A model generated the notes under the pieces. The model saw nothing but the letters and a program-made list of their open reading frames with translations, was not told the origin of the DNA and did no database searches. The translations under genes were made by a program, and so were the position numbers. Positions 25,650 through 33,954 of a DNA stretch of 44,555 nucleotides are shown here, one piece after another. Positions within the stretch are counted from its first letter, which is position 1; each line of letters begins with the position of its first letter. The DNA lies in assembly GCF_021369635.1 (NCBI RefSeq), contig NZ_JAJNBZ010000003.1, forward strand, positions 24,001 to 68,555, in the 5' to 3' direction. This DNA comes from Paenibacillus profundus (GTDB lineage Bacteria; Bacillota; Bacilli; Paenibacillales; Paenibacillaceae).

Positions 25650-26744
25650 TTAATGTAACACAGCTTGTACTGAAACCGCCAGATGTTCATTTAACGTTCG
25701 ATTTTTAATTGCAATCCGGAAGTCGCCCGCCTTCAACCCTGTATACATATCGCAGTTGCGGATTAATATCCCTCTGCGCCCCAGTTCCTCCTGCAGCCGC
25801 TTCGCCGTCCAAAGCGCCGGTGCCCGGCAGAGCAGAAAGTTCGCTTCACTGGGCCACGTTTTGATACCGAGGCTGGCTAGGCGCTCGCGCAGCCAGGTCC
25901 GTTCCGTCACGATCAGCTCGCGCGTCGCTCGAACATAATCGTCATAATGCTTATCAGTGAGCAGAGCCTCTCCGGCAGCAAGCGCCAGTCCGTTGACGCT
26001 CCACGTCACCTGCTTCGCGCTCATCGCTGCAATCAACTCGGGATGAGCCACCGCATAGCCCAAGCGAAGGCCGGGAATGGCATAAAATTTCGTCAGCGAA
26101 CGAATGATGATCAGCTGCTTATATTGATGCTGGACCGGAAGCAGTGAAACCTTCTCTTCCTGCGGTAGAAAATCAATGAACGCTTCGTCGACAGCGAGCA
26201 GCGTATTCGTCTTCTCCGCCATGCGGGCTGCCCGCTCCAACCGTTCGCGGTCATAGACGATGCCCGTAGGATTGTTCGGGTGTCCGATGAATACAAGATC
26301 GGTCTCCAGCATGAGCTGATACAGTTGTTCCTCCGTTGCCTGAAATCCTGCTTCCTCTTGTCCAACCACCGTTACGACATCCGCCCCGAATTGCCGTGAC
26401 AAGGTCTCGTATTCCGAGAAGCAGGGGGCAATGACGCCGACGACCCGCGGCTGGAACGCAAGCAGAAGAAGCGCCATGCACTCAGCGGCGCCATTGCCGA
26501 TGCCTATTCGTTCCTGTGGGACCTGCAGCCTGGCAGACAGCGCCGCTTTCATCTTCCGATGGCCCGGATCCGGGTAGTGAACGATACCCTCCAATGCTTG
26601 CTGCAACCGTTCCGCCACAACCGGCGGAGGTCCGAGCGGATTAATGTTAGCGCTGAAATCCAGAAATGCCTCACTCGATACGCCGAACGTATCCGCAGCC
26701 GTCCACACATCTCCTCCGTGTCCGAACCGTTCTATCATAGACAT
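25650..26744 (-). CDS. cobD: L-threonine-O-3-phosphate decarboxylase
   Basis: A 364-residue PLP enzyme of aminotransferase class I fold that makes aminopropanol phosphate, the arm used by CbiB. The N-terminus FGHGGDVWTAADTFGVS and LDFSANINPLGPP is typical of CobD and distinguishes it from histidinol-phosphate aminotransferase. The PLP lysine is in SLTKFYAIPGLRLGYA, and HPNNPTG binds the cofactor. AGGAGG precedes the ATG by 5 bases. It is the first gene of the cluster, with a promoter at 26901-26929 and no riboswitch in its leader. Confidence 0.9.
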   Translation of the reverse strand: MSMIERFGHGGDVWTAADTFGVSSEAFLDFSANINPLGPPPVVAERLQQALEGIVHYPDPGHRKMKAALSARLQVPQERIGIGNGAAECMALLLLAFQPRVVGVIAPCFSEYETLSRQFGADVVTVVGQEEAGFQATEEQLYQLMLETDLVFIGHPNNPTGIVYDRERLERAARMAEKTNTLLAVDEAFIDFLPQEEKVSLLPVQHQYKQLIIIRSLTKFYAIPGLRLGYAVAHPELIAAMSAKQVTWSVNGLALAAGEALLTDKHYDDYVRATRELIVTERTWLRERLASLGIKTWPSEANFLLCRAPALWTAKRLQEELGRRGILIRNCDMYTGLKAGDFRIAIKNRTLNEHLAVSVQAVLH

Positions 26745-26900
26745 GTCAGCCTCCTTGTCCAGAAATCGACTATCTTTATATCAACGTGTCCCTACTTGCA
26801 ACTCCCCTGCAGAAGCTGTTATTATCAGCCAAGGGTCGATAAGATGGGGCGCTCATTTTAGAGGTTGTTGAACACGCGCTTATATCGTTTCTATTCGTAC

Positions 26901-26929
26901 ATTATGCGTAACGTTCCGGCGTTCGTCAA
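26901..26929 (-). promoter_or_regulatory. Promoter of cobD-cbiZ-cbiB-cobC
   Basis: TTGACG (26924-26929), a 17-base spacer and CATAAT (26901-26906). The 150-base leader before cobD shows no B12-box, so this half appears constitutive or regulated otherwise. Confidence 0.55.
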
Positions 26930-26981
26930 ACGATTTTTCCTTTTCAACGAAATGCCGAAAAACATTGGAAAATCGCACACT

Positions 26982-27009
26982 ATTACACATCTGTTAAATG
27001 TTGTATAAT
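26982..27009 (+). promoter_or_regulatory. Promoter of the membrane-protein gene at 27067
   Basis: ATTACA (26982-26987), a 16-base spacer and a perfect TATAAT (27004-27009). Confidence 0.5.
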
Positions 27010-27066
27010 CACTGTACACTCTACATTTCGGCCGGAGTCGTCATGTAATTCGGAGGAGGGATAATT

Positions 27067-27531
27067 ATGTCGGTGCATCACAAAACATCCTGGGCCTCTC
27101 TCAGCGCCGCCATCATTGTCACCATCTACTATGCAACGGTCCTGTTCCGCCTCAAGGGAGATATCGGACTGTACAGTACGGAAATGATGGCACTGGCTCG
27201 CAACGTCTTCGGCACTGCAGTAGTGGTTCAAGCCGTCATGTACTTTGTCAATTTCATGTCCAAGGACGAGCCTGAAGATAAAGATGTGGCACGCATGGTC
27301 TCGCTGCAAGCGAATCAGATGGCACTTGTCTTTCTCGTGCTTGCAGTCGCATGCTGCGCCGCCTATCTCATTTATGTGTCCGACACGCGCACTCTGCTGC
27401 TGTCTCCGCTTGTATGCGCCCATCTTCTCGTCAGCGTGCTGCTCTCGGCATGGATTATTAAGTATGCGGTAGAGCTCTTGCTGTATTATCGTTACTTGAA
27501 GCCGGACGCCATGGACCATCCACAAAAATGA
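27067..27531 (+). CDS. Four-helix membrane protein of unknown function
   Basis: A 154-residue protein with four hydrophobic helices in two pairs, separated by a charged loop (SKDEPEDKDVARMVSLQAN, about residues 64-82). This resembles the DUF2178-like arrangement, in which an acidic DERD-type loop precedes an LKANR-like segment, but the match is weak. GGAGGAGG lies upstream of the ATG. It has its own promoter and a strong terminator, so it is probably monocistronic. No function is proposed. Confidence 0.8.
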   Translation: MSVHHKTSWASLSAAIIVTIYYATVLFRLKGDIGLYSTEMMALARNVFGTAVVVQAVMYFVNFMSKDEPEDKDVARMVSLQANQMALVFLVLAVACCAAYLIYVSDTRTLLLSPLVCAHLLVSVLLSAWIIKYAVELLLYYRYLKPDAMDHPQK

Positions 27532-27581
27532 AAACGATTACTTCTGAGGTTATAGCACAAAACTGCTGTGATAGCGCAAAG

Positions 27582-27615
27582 AAAAGCGCAGAGGCCTGTT
27601 GGCTTCTGCGCTTTT
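27582..27615. terminator. Strong bidirectional terminator
   Basis: AAAAGCGCAGAGGCC pairs with GGCTTCTGCGCTTTT (one G-U pair) around a 4-base loop. It serves the plus-strand membrane-protein gene and the converging nitroreductase gene. Confidence 0.92.
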
Positions 27616-27644
27616 GTTGTTCATAATCGAATACATGAAGCCGT

Positions 27645-28202
27645 TTAGTTCAACACAGTGAAAAGTTCTTCTGCTGCTGTACGCGGGCGGGCCTTAGGCG
27701 CTTCGTCGAAATATCCGAGGCGAAGCACGCCGACGATTTTCTCTCCCGGATTGACTCCGGCAAGCTCGCGGAACTTCTTATTGTAAATGTAATCGCCTGT
27801 GTGCCACAGCATGCCAAGCCCCTCTTCCCAGCCAAGCAATTGGAAGTTCTGAATGAGGCAGCTGACCGCCTCCAAATCCTCTTCCCAAATGGCCGGGCGC
27901 GGGTCCTCCGGCATGACGACAATCAAATAGGCCGGAACATTATTCAGGTGATTTAGAAACTTCTGCTTCTGCTCATCGGTTGCATCTTTCAGCTTCGTCT
28001 TGTCCAAGATGGTCATCAGGCCGTTAACGAGCTTCGATTTGCCCTCTCCTTCCGCATAGATGAAGCGCCATGGCTCGCGGAGCCCGTGGTTCGGCGCCCA
28101 CACCGCATCATCCAACAGTCGAAGCACCAGGCTTCGATCTACTGGTTTATCATTAAATTCATGAATACTCCGACGTTCACGAATAATAGAAGCAATGGAC
28201 AT
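27645..28202 (-). CDS. Nitroreductase family protein (FMN-dependent)
   Basis: A 185-residue oxidoreductase of the nitroreductase fold, expected to bind FMN and use NAD(P)H. The N-terminal IRERRSIHEFNDKPVD and APNHGLREPWRFIY segments form the FMN phosphate site, and GLGMLWHTGDY and GEKIVGVLRLGYFDE are typical of the YdjA/YodC-like group. GGAGG lies upstream of the start. A Fur box sits in its promoter, so it is probably iron-repressed; some such enzymes may act in iron or flavin metabolism, but the substrate is unknown. Confidence 0.88.
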   Translation of the reverse strand: MSIASIIRERRSIHEFNDKPVDRSLVLRLLDDAVWAPNHGLREPWRFIYAEGEGKSKLVNGLMTILDKTKLKDATDEQKQKFLNHLNNVPAYLIVVMPEDPRPAIWEEDLEAVSCLIQNFQLLGWEEGLGMLWHTGDYIYNKKFRELAGVNPGEKIVGVLRLGYFDEAPKARPRTAAEELFTVLN

Positions 28203-28255
28203 GTTCGTCCTCCTTGGTTCAGCACTTATTACCGTGCATGTATTTACTATAATCC

Positions 28256-28285
28256 ATTATATGTGATAACGATTATCAATATCAA
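28256..28285 (-). promoter_or_regulatory. Nitroreductase promoter with Fur box in the spacer
   Basis: On the minus strand TTGATA (28280-28285), an 18-base spacer and a perfect TATAAT (28256-28261). The spacer contains TGATAACGATTATCA (28264-28278), one mismatch from the Fur consensus. The divergent lipoate ligase begins 68 bases away and could be affected too. Confidence 0.78.
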
Positions 28286-28345
28286 ATCTATTTTGTATTT
28301 TTTCTTAAATCGATTACAATAACATCATAAGGAGGCGGACGAGCA

Positions 28346-29350
28346 ATGAAATTTATCGATAATCAAGGCATTACCGATCCCCGCATGAATCTCGCAATCG
28401 AGGAGTTCGTGCTCAAGCATTTACCGCTGGAAGAAGACAGCTATTTATTGTTCTATATCAATGAACCTTCCATCATTATCGGGAAGAACCAGAATACGAT
28501 TGAGGAGATTAACTCCGAATACGTCAAAGACAACCATATTCACGTGGTTCGCCGCCTATCCGGCGGCGGCGCCGTGTATCACGATATAGGCAATCTGAAT
28601 TTCAGCTTCATTACGAAGGATGACGGTCAGTCGTTCCACAACTTCCGCAAATTCACCCAGCCCGTCATCGATACGCTCCGCTCGCTCGGTGTCGATGCAG
28701 ACTTAACAGGGCGCAATGACATTCAAGTCGGCGAACGGAAGATTTCCGGCAACGCGCAGTTCTCTACACGCGGCCGCATGTTCAGTCACGGCACGCTGCT
28801 CTTCCAATCGGAGATGGAGCACGTCGCTTCGGCGCTCAAGGTGCGTCAGATCAAAATTGAATCCAAGGGAACAAAATCGGTCCGCTCCCGCGTAGCCAAC
28901 ATTTCCGAGTTCCTGAACGAGCCGCTCACCATCGAGCAGTTCAAAGCAGCCATTCTCCGCCACATCTTCGGTGTAGAGCCAGACCAAGTGCCGCAGTACA
29001 AGCTAACCGCTGAAGACTGGGAGACGATTCATCGCATTTCAGAGGAGCGCTATCAGAACTGGGATTGGAACTACGGCCGATCCCCGAAATTCAATGTCGA
29101 GCACTCGAAGAAGTTCCCGGCGGGCATCGTCGACGTGCGCATGGACGTGGCGGATGGCATCATTCAATCGATGAAAATATACGGCGACTTCTTCGGTGTC
29201 GGCGAGGTGAGCGATATCGAGGCACGGATGGCCGGCGTCCGCTATGAAGAGCAGGCGGTAAGAGAGGCGCTCGAAGAAATGAATGTCGAGCATTATCTCG
29301 GGAATATATCCAAGGATGATTTCATCGGCTTGGTGATGCTTCAGGAGTAG
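28346..29350 (+). CDS. lplJ: Lipoate--protein ligase
   Basis: A 334-residue ligase that activates lipoate with ATP and attaches it to lipoyl domains of 2-oxoacid dehydrogenases and GcvH. The N-terminal catalytic domain shows RRLSGGGAVYHD (about residues 70-81), LNFSF, the GRNDIQVGERKISGNAQ lysine motif and HGTLLF. The last 80 residues form the small accessory domain. Length matches LplJ. AAGGAGG precedes the ATG. It appears monocistronic with a strong terminator. It shares an intergenic Fur box with the divergent nitroreductase, so iron control is possible. Confidence 0.93.
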   Translation: MKFIDNQGITDPRMNLAIEEFVLKHLPLEEDSYLLFYINEPSIIIGKNQNTIEEINSEYVKDNHIHVVRRLSGGGAVYHDIGNLNFSFITKDDGQSFHNFRKFTQPVIDTLRSLGVDADLTGRNDIQVGERKISGNAQFSTRGRMFSHGTLLFQSEMEHVASALKVRQIKIESKGTKSVRSRVANISEFLNEPLTIEQFKAAILRHIFGVEPDQVPQYKLTAEDWETIHRISEERYQNWDWNYGRSPKFNVEHSKKFPAGIVDVRMDVADGIIQSMKIYGDFFGVGEVSDIEARMAGVRYEEQAVREALEEMNVEHYLGNISKDDFIGLVMLQE

Positions 29351-29358
29351 AGTGAAGC

Positions 29359-29393
29359 AGCGCTTCGCCGGATAACCGGCGGAGCGCTTTTTT
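29359..29393 (+). terminator. Terminator of lplJ
   Basis: A 13-bp stem AGCGCTTCGCCGG/CCGGCGGAGCGCT (one G-U pair) with a 4-base loop, followed by a T-run to 29393. Confidence 0.93.
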
Positions 29394-29480
29394 CTCTCTC
29401 TGCGCCCGATGCCCGCAGCTGCAATAGTGCAGTTCAGCCGCCCGCTTCGCATTCAGGCCGTTGGTATTTTTCACGTCGAC

Positions 29481-30338
29481 TCAATACAGCTTATCGAGCA
29501 CGGACTTCGCCGTCTGTTGAATCGCATGGTACGTCTTTTCCTTCGCTTTCAATGCCACGGCCGTCGATAGGATGTCCAGCACGTGAATTTGCGCCATCTT
29601 CGACGAGAAAGCCCCTCCTTGCAGCGGCGTTTCCCGCGAACGAATGAGCAGGATCGAATCCGCATACTTCGTAATCGGTGACTTCGCATGGCTCGTCAGA
29701 CAGATGAAATACACGTTATTTTCCTTAGCCAGCCGAACGGTATCGACCAAGTCCTTCGTGCTGCCTGAGGTCGAGATACCGAAGACGACATCATTAGACG
29801 ACATCAACGTCGCATTCATGGCCATTACGTGCGGATCGATTACCGCTTCCCCTACGAAGCCGAGACGCATGAAGCGGTACTGGGCATCCATCGCCGTCAT
29901 CGCAGATGAGCCGACTCCCATGAAGAACAAGCGCTGGGCCTTCAGAATGGCATCGACCGCCTTCTGCAGCTCGTTCATATTAAGCAGTGACAACGTATAC
30001 TCTAACGAGGCGATGTTCTCCATCGTCATCTTCTGCGCCACGATGGAGAGCTCATCGTTCTCTTCGATTTGGCTTTCCTGATGCTTCAGGGGCGTCACTA
30101 AATCTTTGGCTAGCGACAGCTTGAAATCCTGGTAGCTCTTAAAGCCAAGGTTGCGACAGAACCGCAGTACCGACGTTTCTCCGGCATCCGCCTTCTCCGC
30201 CAAATCCGTAACCGTGGCATACAGCACCGAATCGGGATCTTTCAACACATAATCGGCAATCTTCTTCTCCGTCTTCGTCAACGATGGATACATACTGCGT
30301 GTAAGCAGCAGCGTATTGGTATGTTCGCCTGCGATCAT
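29481..30338 (-). CDS. RpiR/MurR-family transcriptional regulator
   Basis: A 285-residue regulator with an N-terminal helix-turn-helix (VTDLAEKADAGETSVLRFCRNLGF, about residues 42-65) and a C-terminal SIS domain (about 125-250; GVGSSAMTA, SGSTKDLVDTV) that binds a phosphosugar. It is a close paralogue of the regulator at 33094-33954; both end in S-x-x-DKLY. GAGGTG precedes the start. No sugar gene is adjacent (lplJ converges and a YrdB-like gene lies upstream), so its target may be elsewhere, possibly the nearby nan locus. Confidence 0.88.
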   Translation of the reverse strand: MIAGEHTNTLLLTRSMYPSLTKTEKKIADYVLKDPDSVLYATVTDLAEKADAGETSVLRFCRNLGFKSYQDFKLSLAKDLVTPLKHQESQIEENDELSIVAQKMTMENIASLEYTLSLLNMNELQKAVDAILKAQRLFFMGVGSSAMTAMDAQYRFMRLGFVGEAVIDPHVMAMNATLMSSNDVVFGISTSGSTKDLVDTVRLAKENNVYFICLTSHAKSPITKYADSILLIRSRETPLQGGAFSSKMAQIHVLDILSTAVALKAKEKTYHAIQQTAKSVLDKLY

Positions 30339-30689
30339 GAACGAATCACCTCATTTTCTTCGCTTTTCGCACAGTTCACATTGACAGCGCTGCCAGTATC
30401 GGCCGTTCGTTTGTCTGGCCCAGCAGTTCACTCTATGGAACTGTACTAGCCCTATCATCTAGGCGATGTGTTACAGCGCTTTCTTGTATGACTTGATATA
30501 AGTGGTTTTTCAGTTATCCACAGGGATGTGTTTCGGTCTGTCCGTTAGCAAGTTCGTTAGCAATCAGCTAGCAACTTTCCACCACGATTTAACCTGTTTC
30601 TACCTAGATTATAATGTATTCTCCGAATTAACTGCAATGAGATGCCTAAATGATTCCATCCACAAAAAATATTATTATGTAGGCATAAG
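30339..30689. other. Intergenic region upstream of the regulator
   Basis: No gene is seen. It contains one perfect DnaA-box word TTATCCACA (30514-30522) and near-repeats of GTTAGCAA around 30545-30572. A single box is expected by chance in 44 kb, so no origin is claimed. Confidence 0.4.
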
Positions 30690-30713
30690 AAAAAGCCGCT
30701 CGTTTGAGCGACT
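30690..30713 (-). terminator. Terminator of the YrdB-like gene
   Basis: AGTCGCTC/GAGCGGCT (one G-U pair) with a 4-base loop, followed on the minus strand by TTTTT. Confidence 0.8.
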
Positions 30714-30726
30714 CTCGGTTAATAGT

Positions 30727-31050
30727 TTATTGTTTGAAAGCAAATAGTAAGATTCGACTGATGAACGCTGCCGCGACAAAAATCAAGCAGAGTTTGGTTT
30801 GTCCGGAATAATATAAGGCAACTGCCGCTGACCCAAAGACGGCAATCTCGACAGCCAATCGTGCAAGCTCGCCGATATCGTATGTCGCCTTTGGAGACAC
30901 AACTAAGCCCCAAACGATAGCAGCCAGCAGCGGTACGCCAATGCCTAACACGATTTTAATAAGCAATCCGTTTCCGGTTCGAAATCCCCAATATCCTAAA
31001 CAAGCTAGAGCGCATAACTCCAAAATAAATCGCAAAGCCAGATTCGCCAT
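30727..31050 (-). CDS. YrdB family membrane protein (DUF2568)
   Basis: A 107-residue protein with four hydrophobic segments. The N-terminal LRFILELCALACLGYWGF and the central VWGLVVSPKA motif identify the DUF2568/YrdB family, whose function is unknown. The ribosome site is weak. It ends 14 bases before its own terminator and is probably transcribed alone. Confidence 0.82.
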   Translation of the reverse strand: MANLALRFILELCALACLGYWGFRTGNGLLIKIVLGIGVPLLAAIVWGLVVSPKATYDIGELARLAVEIAVFGSAAVALYYSGQTKLCLIFVAAAFISRILLFAFKQ

Positions 31051-31204
31051 TTTTATAATCTCAATATTCGTTCACCATCCATGCTTTTCCTTGATTACAG
31101 TTCATTTAAGTAGCATTTATTACTTCTTGATAAATGTTGCCTCATCCTCCTCTTCGCTTACCCACGTATACGTCTTATCGTTGTTAGAAGAAAGTGACCG
31201 TAAT

Positions 31205-31894
31205 TTACTTGGTATGCTGTTCAATTTCAGCAACAAACGCTTGGGTAATCAGCTGCGGCCTCGTAATCGCCGAACCGACGACAACCGCATGCGCGCCAAG
31301 CTGCAGCATGTGAGCCGCCTGCGATGGCAAGTTGATTTTGCCTTCGGCAATGACCGGGATGCGCACAGACTTGACAAGCTTCTCGACCAGCAAGAAGTTC
31401 GGCATCGCATCCTGCGGAGAATACGGAGTGTAGCCGGACAACGTCGTCGACACGCAATCAACTCCCAAGGATGCGGCATACAGAGCTTCCTCTTCTGTAG
31501 AAATATCCGCCATAACCGTCTGCTGATGCTGCTTCGCATAGGCGATTATCTCCTCTAATGTTTCTCCGTTCGGACGCTTTCGGCGCGTGGCATCAAGAGC
31601 GATCATATCAACGCCAACGTCAATCAATTCCTTCACTTCGGTCATGGTCGGCGTAATGTAGATGTCGCTATCGTCATAATCCCGCTTCACAATACCGATA
31701 ATTGGCAGGTCCGTGAGCTGCTTAATCTGTTCAATATCCTTCGCCGTATTTGCCCGTATTCCCGCAGCTCCGCCCACTTCAGCAGCCATCGCCATCTTCG
31801 CCATCAACGCGGATCCATGCAGAGGCTCATCTTCTAAAGCTTGGCAAGATACGATCAGCCTGTTTTGTATTCGTTCCAATATGTGCTTCTCCAT
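31205..31894 (-). CDS. nanE: N-acylglucosamine-6-phosphate 2-epimerase
   Basis: A 229-residue TIM-barrel enzyme converting ManNAc-6-phosphate to GlcNAc-6-phosphate in sialic acid or ManNAc breakdown. Seen are VSCQALEDEPLHGS at the N-terminus, GIRANT, PIIGIVKRDYDDSDIYITP with the catalytic lysine, IALDATRRKRP and the phosphate-binding VIAEGKIN and AVVVGSAITRP loops. The start at 31894 is set by family length and a GGGG site; the longer open frame overlaps nanK. It follows nanK after 145 bases that contain an orphan signal-peptide fragment. The gene itself looks intact. Confidence 0.92.
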   Translation of the reverse strand: MEKHILERIQNRLIVSCQALEDEPLHGSALMAKMAMAAEVGGAAGIRANTAKDIEQIKQLTDLPIIGIVKRDYDDSDIYITPTMTEVKELIDVGVDMIALDATRRKRPNGETLEEIIAYAKQHQQTVMADISTEEEALYAASLGVDCVSTTLSGYTPYSPQDAMPNFLLVEKLVKSVRIPVIAEGKINLPSQAAHMLQLGAHAVVVGSAITRPQLITQAFVAEIEQHTK

Positions 31895-31953
31895 AACGCC
31901 CCAACTCCCATTGCTAGTCTTAACAATCTTTTGAACGGCTTCCGTAACGAGCC

Positions 31954-32031
31954 CTACCTCGAACATCCGGCTCCAAGGCATATAACAATCACGGATGTGA
32001 ATGTCATAGCCAGGATCCTGAAGCCTTTTTG
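31954..32031 (-). pseudogene. 5' fragment of an ABC solute-binding lipoprotein gene
   Basis: Between nanK and nanE one frame reads QKGFRILAMTFTSVIVICL followed by GAGCSR and a stop. This is a typical lipoprotein signal peptide with lipobox (L-G-A-G-C), as at the start of sugar ABC binding proteins, but nothing follows the Cys-Ser-Arg except a stop. The upstream codons run into the nanK stop rather than an initiating Met. It looks like a deletion scar. The rest of a binding protein lacking its own N-terminus lies at 35631-36329. Confidence 0.55.
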
Positions 32032-32039
32032 AACTTCGC

Positions 32040-32930
32040 TTATAGTCTTTCCCACACCATTTTGGCCGCTCCGATGGAACCGGCTTGATTCCCCAGCTTG
32101 GCCGCACTGATTGAAATGTGAAGCCCCAGACGCTCCACCCGCTCTTCCAACATGTCCCACCACACCGACTTGGAATCGACCATTCCGCCTCCGAGAAGGA
32201 TCGTCTGCGGGTTAATGCCAAGATGGATATTATGAATGACGACAGTTAAATAATCGATGAACTGGTTCAGCACAGACGTAACGGCAGAATGGCCCTTCTC
32301 ATATGCTTCAAATACCTCTACGCCCGACGGAAATTGAATATGCGCCGCCTCTGTGGCCGTTTGAACAAAAGCAGTGCCGGATATGTACTGCTCGATACAG
32401 CCCCGTTGACCGCAATTGCAAGGACGCCCATCAGGCACCAAAATGACATGTCCCCATTCCCCTCCATTCCACTGCGCACCTCTTACGATCTTGCCGCCAA
32501 TCCGATTGGCCCCGCCGACGCCCGTGCCTAGCGTCAGCATCGTCACGTCGGAGCAGCCTGCTCCCGCCCCGAGCCAGCACTCGCCAATAAGCGCCGTGTT
32601 GGCGTCGTTATCTACACACACCCTGCGATGAAATACAGACTCTATCTCTTCCTTGAGATTACTTCCCTGCCAGCCTGGCAAATTATTAGTAGCGTATACG
32701 ATTTCGCCGGTGTTCACATTGACCCGGCCTGCTGTGCCGATTCCGATACCTTCGCTGTCGGGATGCTGTTCCAGCAGCTGCCAGATGACATCCTTCACAT
32801 TGGCGAGGATGCAGTCTTTGCCTATGGCAGCATCTGTAGCTTGCTTCGTCTCGCCGACAATGCGCCCGTCTTGATCGGCGACGATCCCTTTAATCGAAGT
32901 ACCTCCAATATCAATTCCAATCGCCTTCAA
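32040..32930 (-). CDS. nanK: ROK family kinase, probable N-acetylmannosamine kinase
   Basis: A 296-residue sugar kinase phosphorylating, by context, ManNAc to ManNAc-6-phosphate. The ATP motif GIDIGGTSIKG is at the N-terminus, the TLGTGVGGA phosphate loop and WNGGEWGHV are in the middle, and the ROK zinc site is CNCGQRGCIEQ. A TTG start at 32930 is preferred because AGGAGG lies 8 bases before it; an ATG 6 codons upstream contains that site within its own coding sequence. It is flanked by rpiR upstream and nanE downstream. Glucokinase activity cannot be excluded. Confidence 0.85.
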   Translation of the reverse strand: MKAIGIDIGGTSIKGIVADQDGRIVGETKQATDAAIGKDCILANVKDVIWQLLEQHPDSEGIGIGTAGRVNVNTGEIVYATNNLPGWQGSNLKEEIESVFHRRVCVDNDANTALIGECWLGAGAGCSDVTMLTLGTGVGGANRIGGKIVRGAQWNGGEWGHVILVPDGRPCNCGQRGCIEQYISGTAFVQTATEAAHIQFPSGVEVFEAYEKGHSAVTSVLNQFIDYLTVVIHNIHLGINPQTILLGGGMVDSKSVWWDMLEERVERLGLHISISAAKLGNQAGSIGAAKMVWERL

Positions 32931-33029
32931 ATCCTTCTCCCTCCTCATGCCCTTTTACCAAGCGAACAAAACGGAAATTATCGTTTTTATAAGTATATAT
33001 AGCGGATATATTCTTCTTATATACATATG

Positions 33030-33070
33030 TATCGCCGCTCAGCCCGGGATAGCACAGGCTAACGGCGATA
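33030..33070 (-). other. Strong hairpin between rpiR and nanK
   Basis: TATCGCCG pairs with CGGCGATA, and an inner GCC/GGC extends the stem. No U-tract follows on the minus strand. It may stabilise or process the rpiR-nanK message rather than end it. Confidence 0.5.
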
Positions 33071-33093
33071 AATCGTATTGCTGCCAAGCAAAT

Positions 33094-33954
33094 TTAATAC
33101 AGTTTGTCGGAGATTGATTTTGCAGACAATTCTCTAAATTTCAACGCGTGTTCCTTCATATGAAGCGACACAGCCACGTTCAGAATATCGATGACGGCAA
33201 GCTGTGAAATTTTGGCGGCCAACGAGCTGCCTTGCAGCGGATTTTCACGTGCTACAATGAGCAGGATGATATCCGCCACTTTTGTAATCGGCGACCGGGC
33301 ATTGCTAGTTAACGCAATCACCTTCGCTCCCGTTTTTTTCGCAATCATCAAGTTCTCGATCGTGTCCTTCGTGCTTCCAGAAATCGAGATGCCTACCGCG
33401 ACGTCCTCTTTACTCATAAAAGCGGCTTGCATTGCCTGGAAATGAGTATCCGTCTTGGCGCTGCTTAACTTCCCGATACGGGAGAACGTGTGCGCTGCCT
33501 GCACTGCCGTCAAGCCCGAGGATCCTACGCCAAAGAAGAAAATGTTCTTCGCTTCAATCAAGGCTTCAATGGCTTGCCCCAGTTGACCCGGATCGACTAA
33601 TTCACGGGTTTGCTCCAATGTATTAATGTGCGTGGCCACAATTTTCTGGCTCAGCACTTCCGGCTCATCCGTTTCGTTCACCGCCTGATGCAAATGCTCC
33701 GTCGGCTTCACCAAATCTTGCGCCAAGGACAGCTTGAACTCTTGAAACCCTTGAAACTTTAATTTGCGGCAAAACCGCAGCACCGTCGTCTCTCCGACAT
33801 CGGCATTTTCAGCAAGCTCGGTAATGGAATGGTAGATGACATCTTGCGCATTTTCCATAATATATTGAGCTACCTTCTGTTCGGTCTTCGTCAATCCATT
33901 CAGGTGACTCCGAATGTTAAGCAGTGTTTTTCCCGTCTCATTGCCGCTAATCAC
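33094..33954 (-). CDS. RpiR/MurR-family regulator of the amino-sugar locus
   Basis: A 286-residue regulator with helix-turn-helix (ITELAENADVGETTVLRFCRKL, about residues 43-64) and SIS domain (FGVGSSGLTA, GISISGSTKDT). It is paralogous to 29481-30338 over its whole length. It stands first in the rpiR-nanK-nanE run and is the likely local regulator, with ManNAc-6-phosphate or GlcNAc-6-phosphate as plausible effector (inference from the known MurR/NanR-type roles). Its promoter carries a TTGCA-N6-TGCAA dyad that could be an autoregulatory operator. Confidence 0.9.
   Translation of the reverse strand: MISGNETGKTLLNIRSHLNGLTKTEQKVAQYIMENAQDVIYHSITELAENADVGETTVLRFCRKLKFQGFQEFKLSLAQDLVKPTEHLHQAVNETDEPEVLSQKIVATHINTLEQTRELVDPGQLGQAIEALIEAKNIFFFGVGSSGLTAVQAAHTFSRIGKLSSAKTDTHFQAMQAAFMSKEDVAVGISISGSTKDTIENLMIAKKTGAKVIALTSNARSPITKVADIILLIVARENPLQGSSLAAKISQLAVIDILNVAVSLHMKEHALKFRELSAKSISDKLY

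Noticed and set aside
26745..26900. Second cobalamin riboswitch before cobD
   Set aside because: I looked for the B12-box, the GGGAAG...GGTGAAA segment and a terminator in the cobD leader and saw none.
30514..30522. Perfect DnaA box as a replication origin
   Set aside because: A single TTATCCACA without neighbouring boxes, AT-rich unwinding region or dnaA/dnaN genes is most likely chance.
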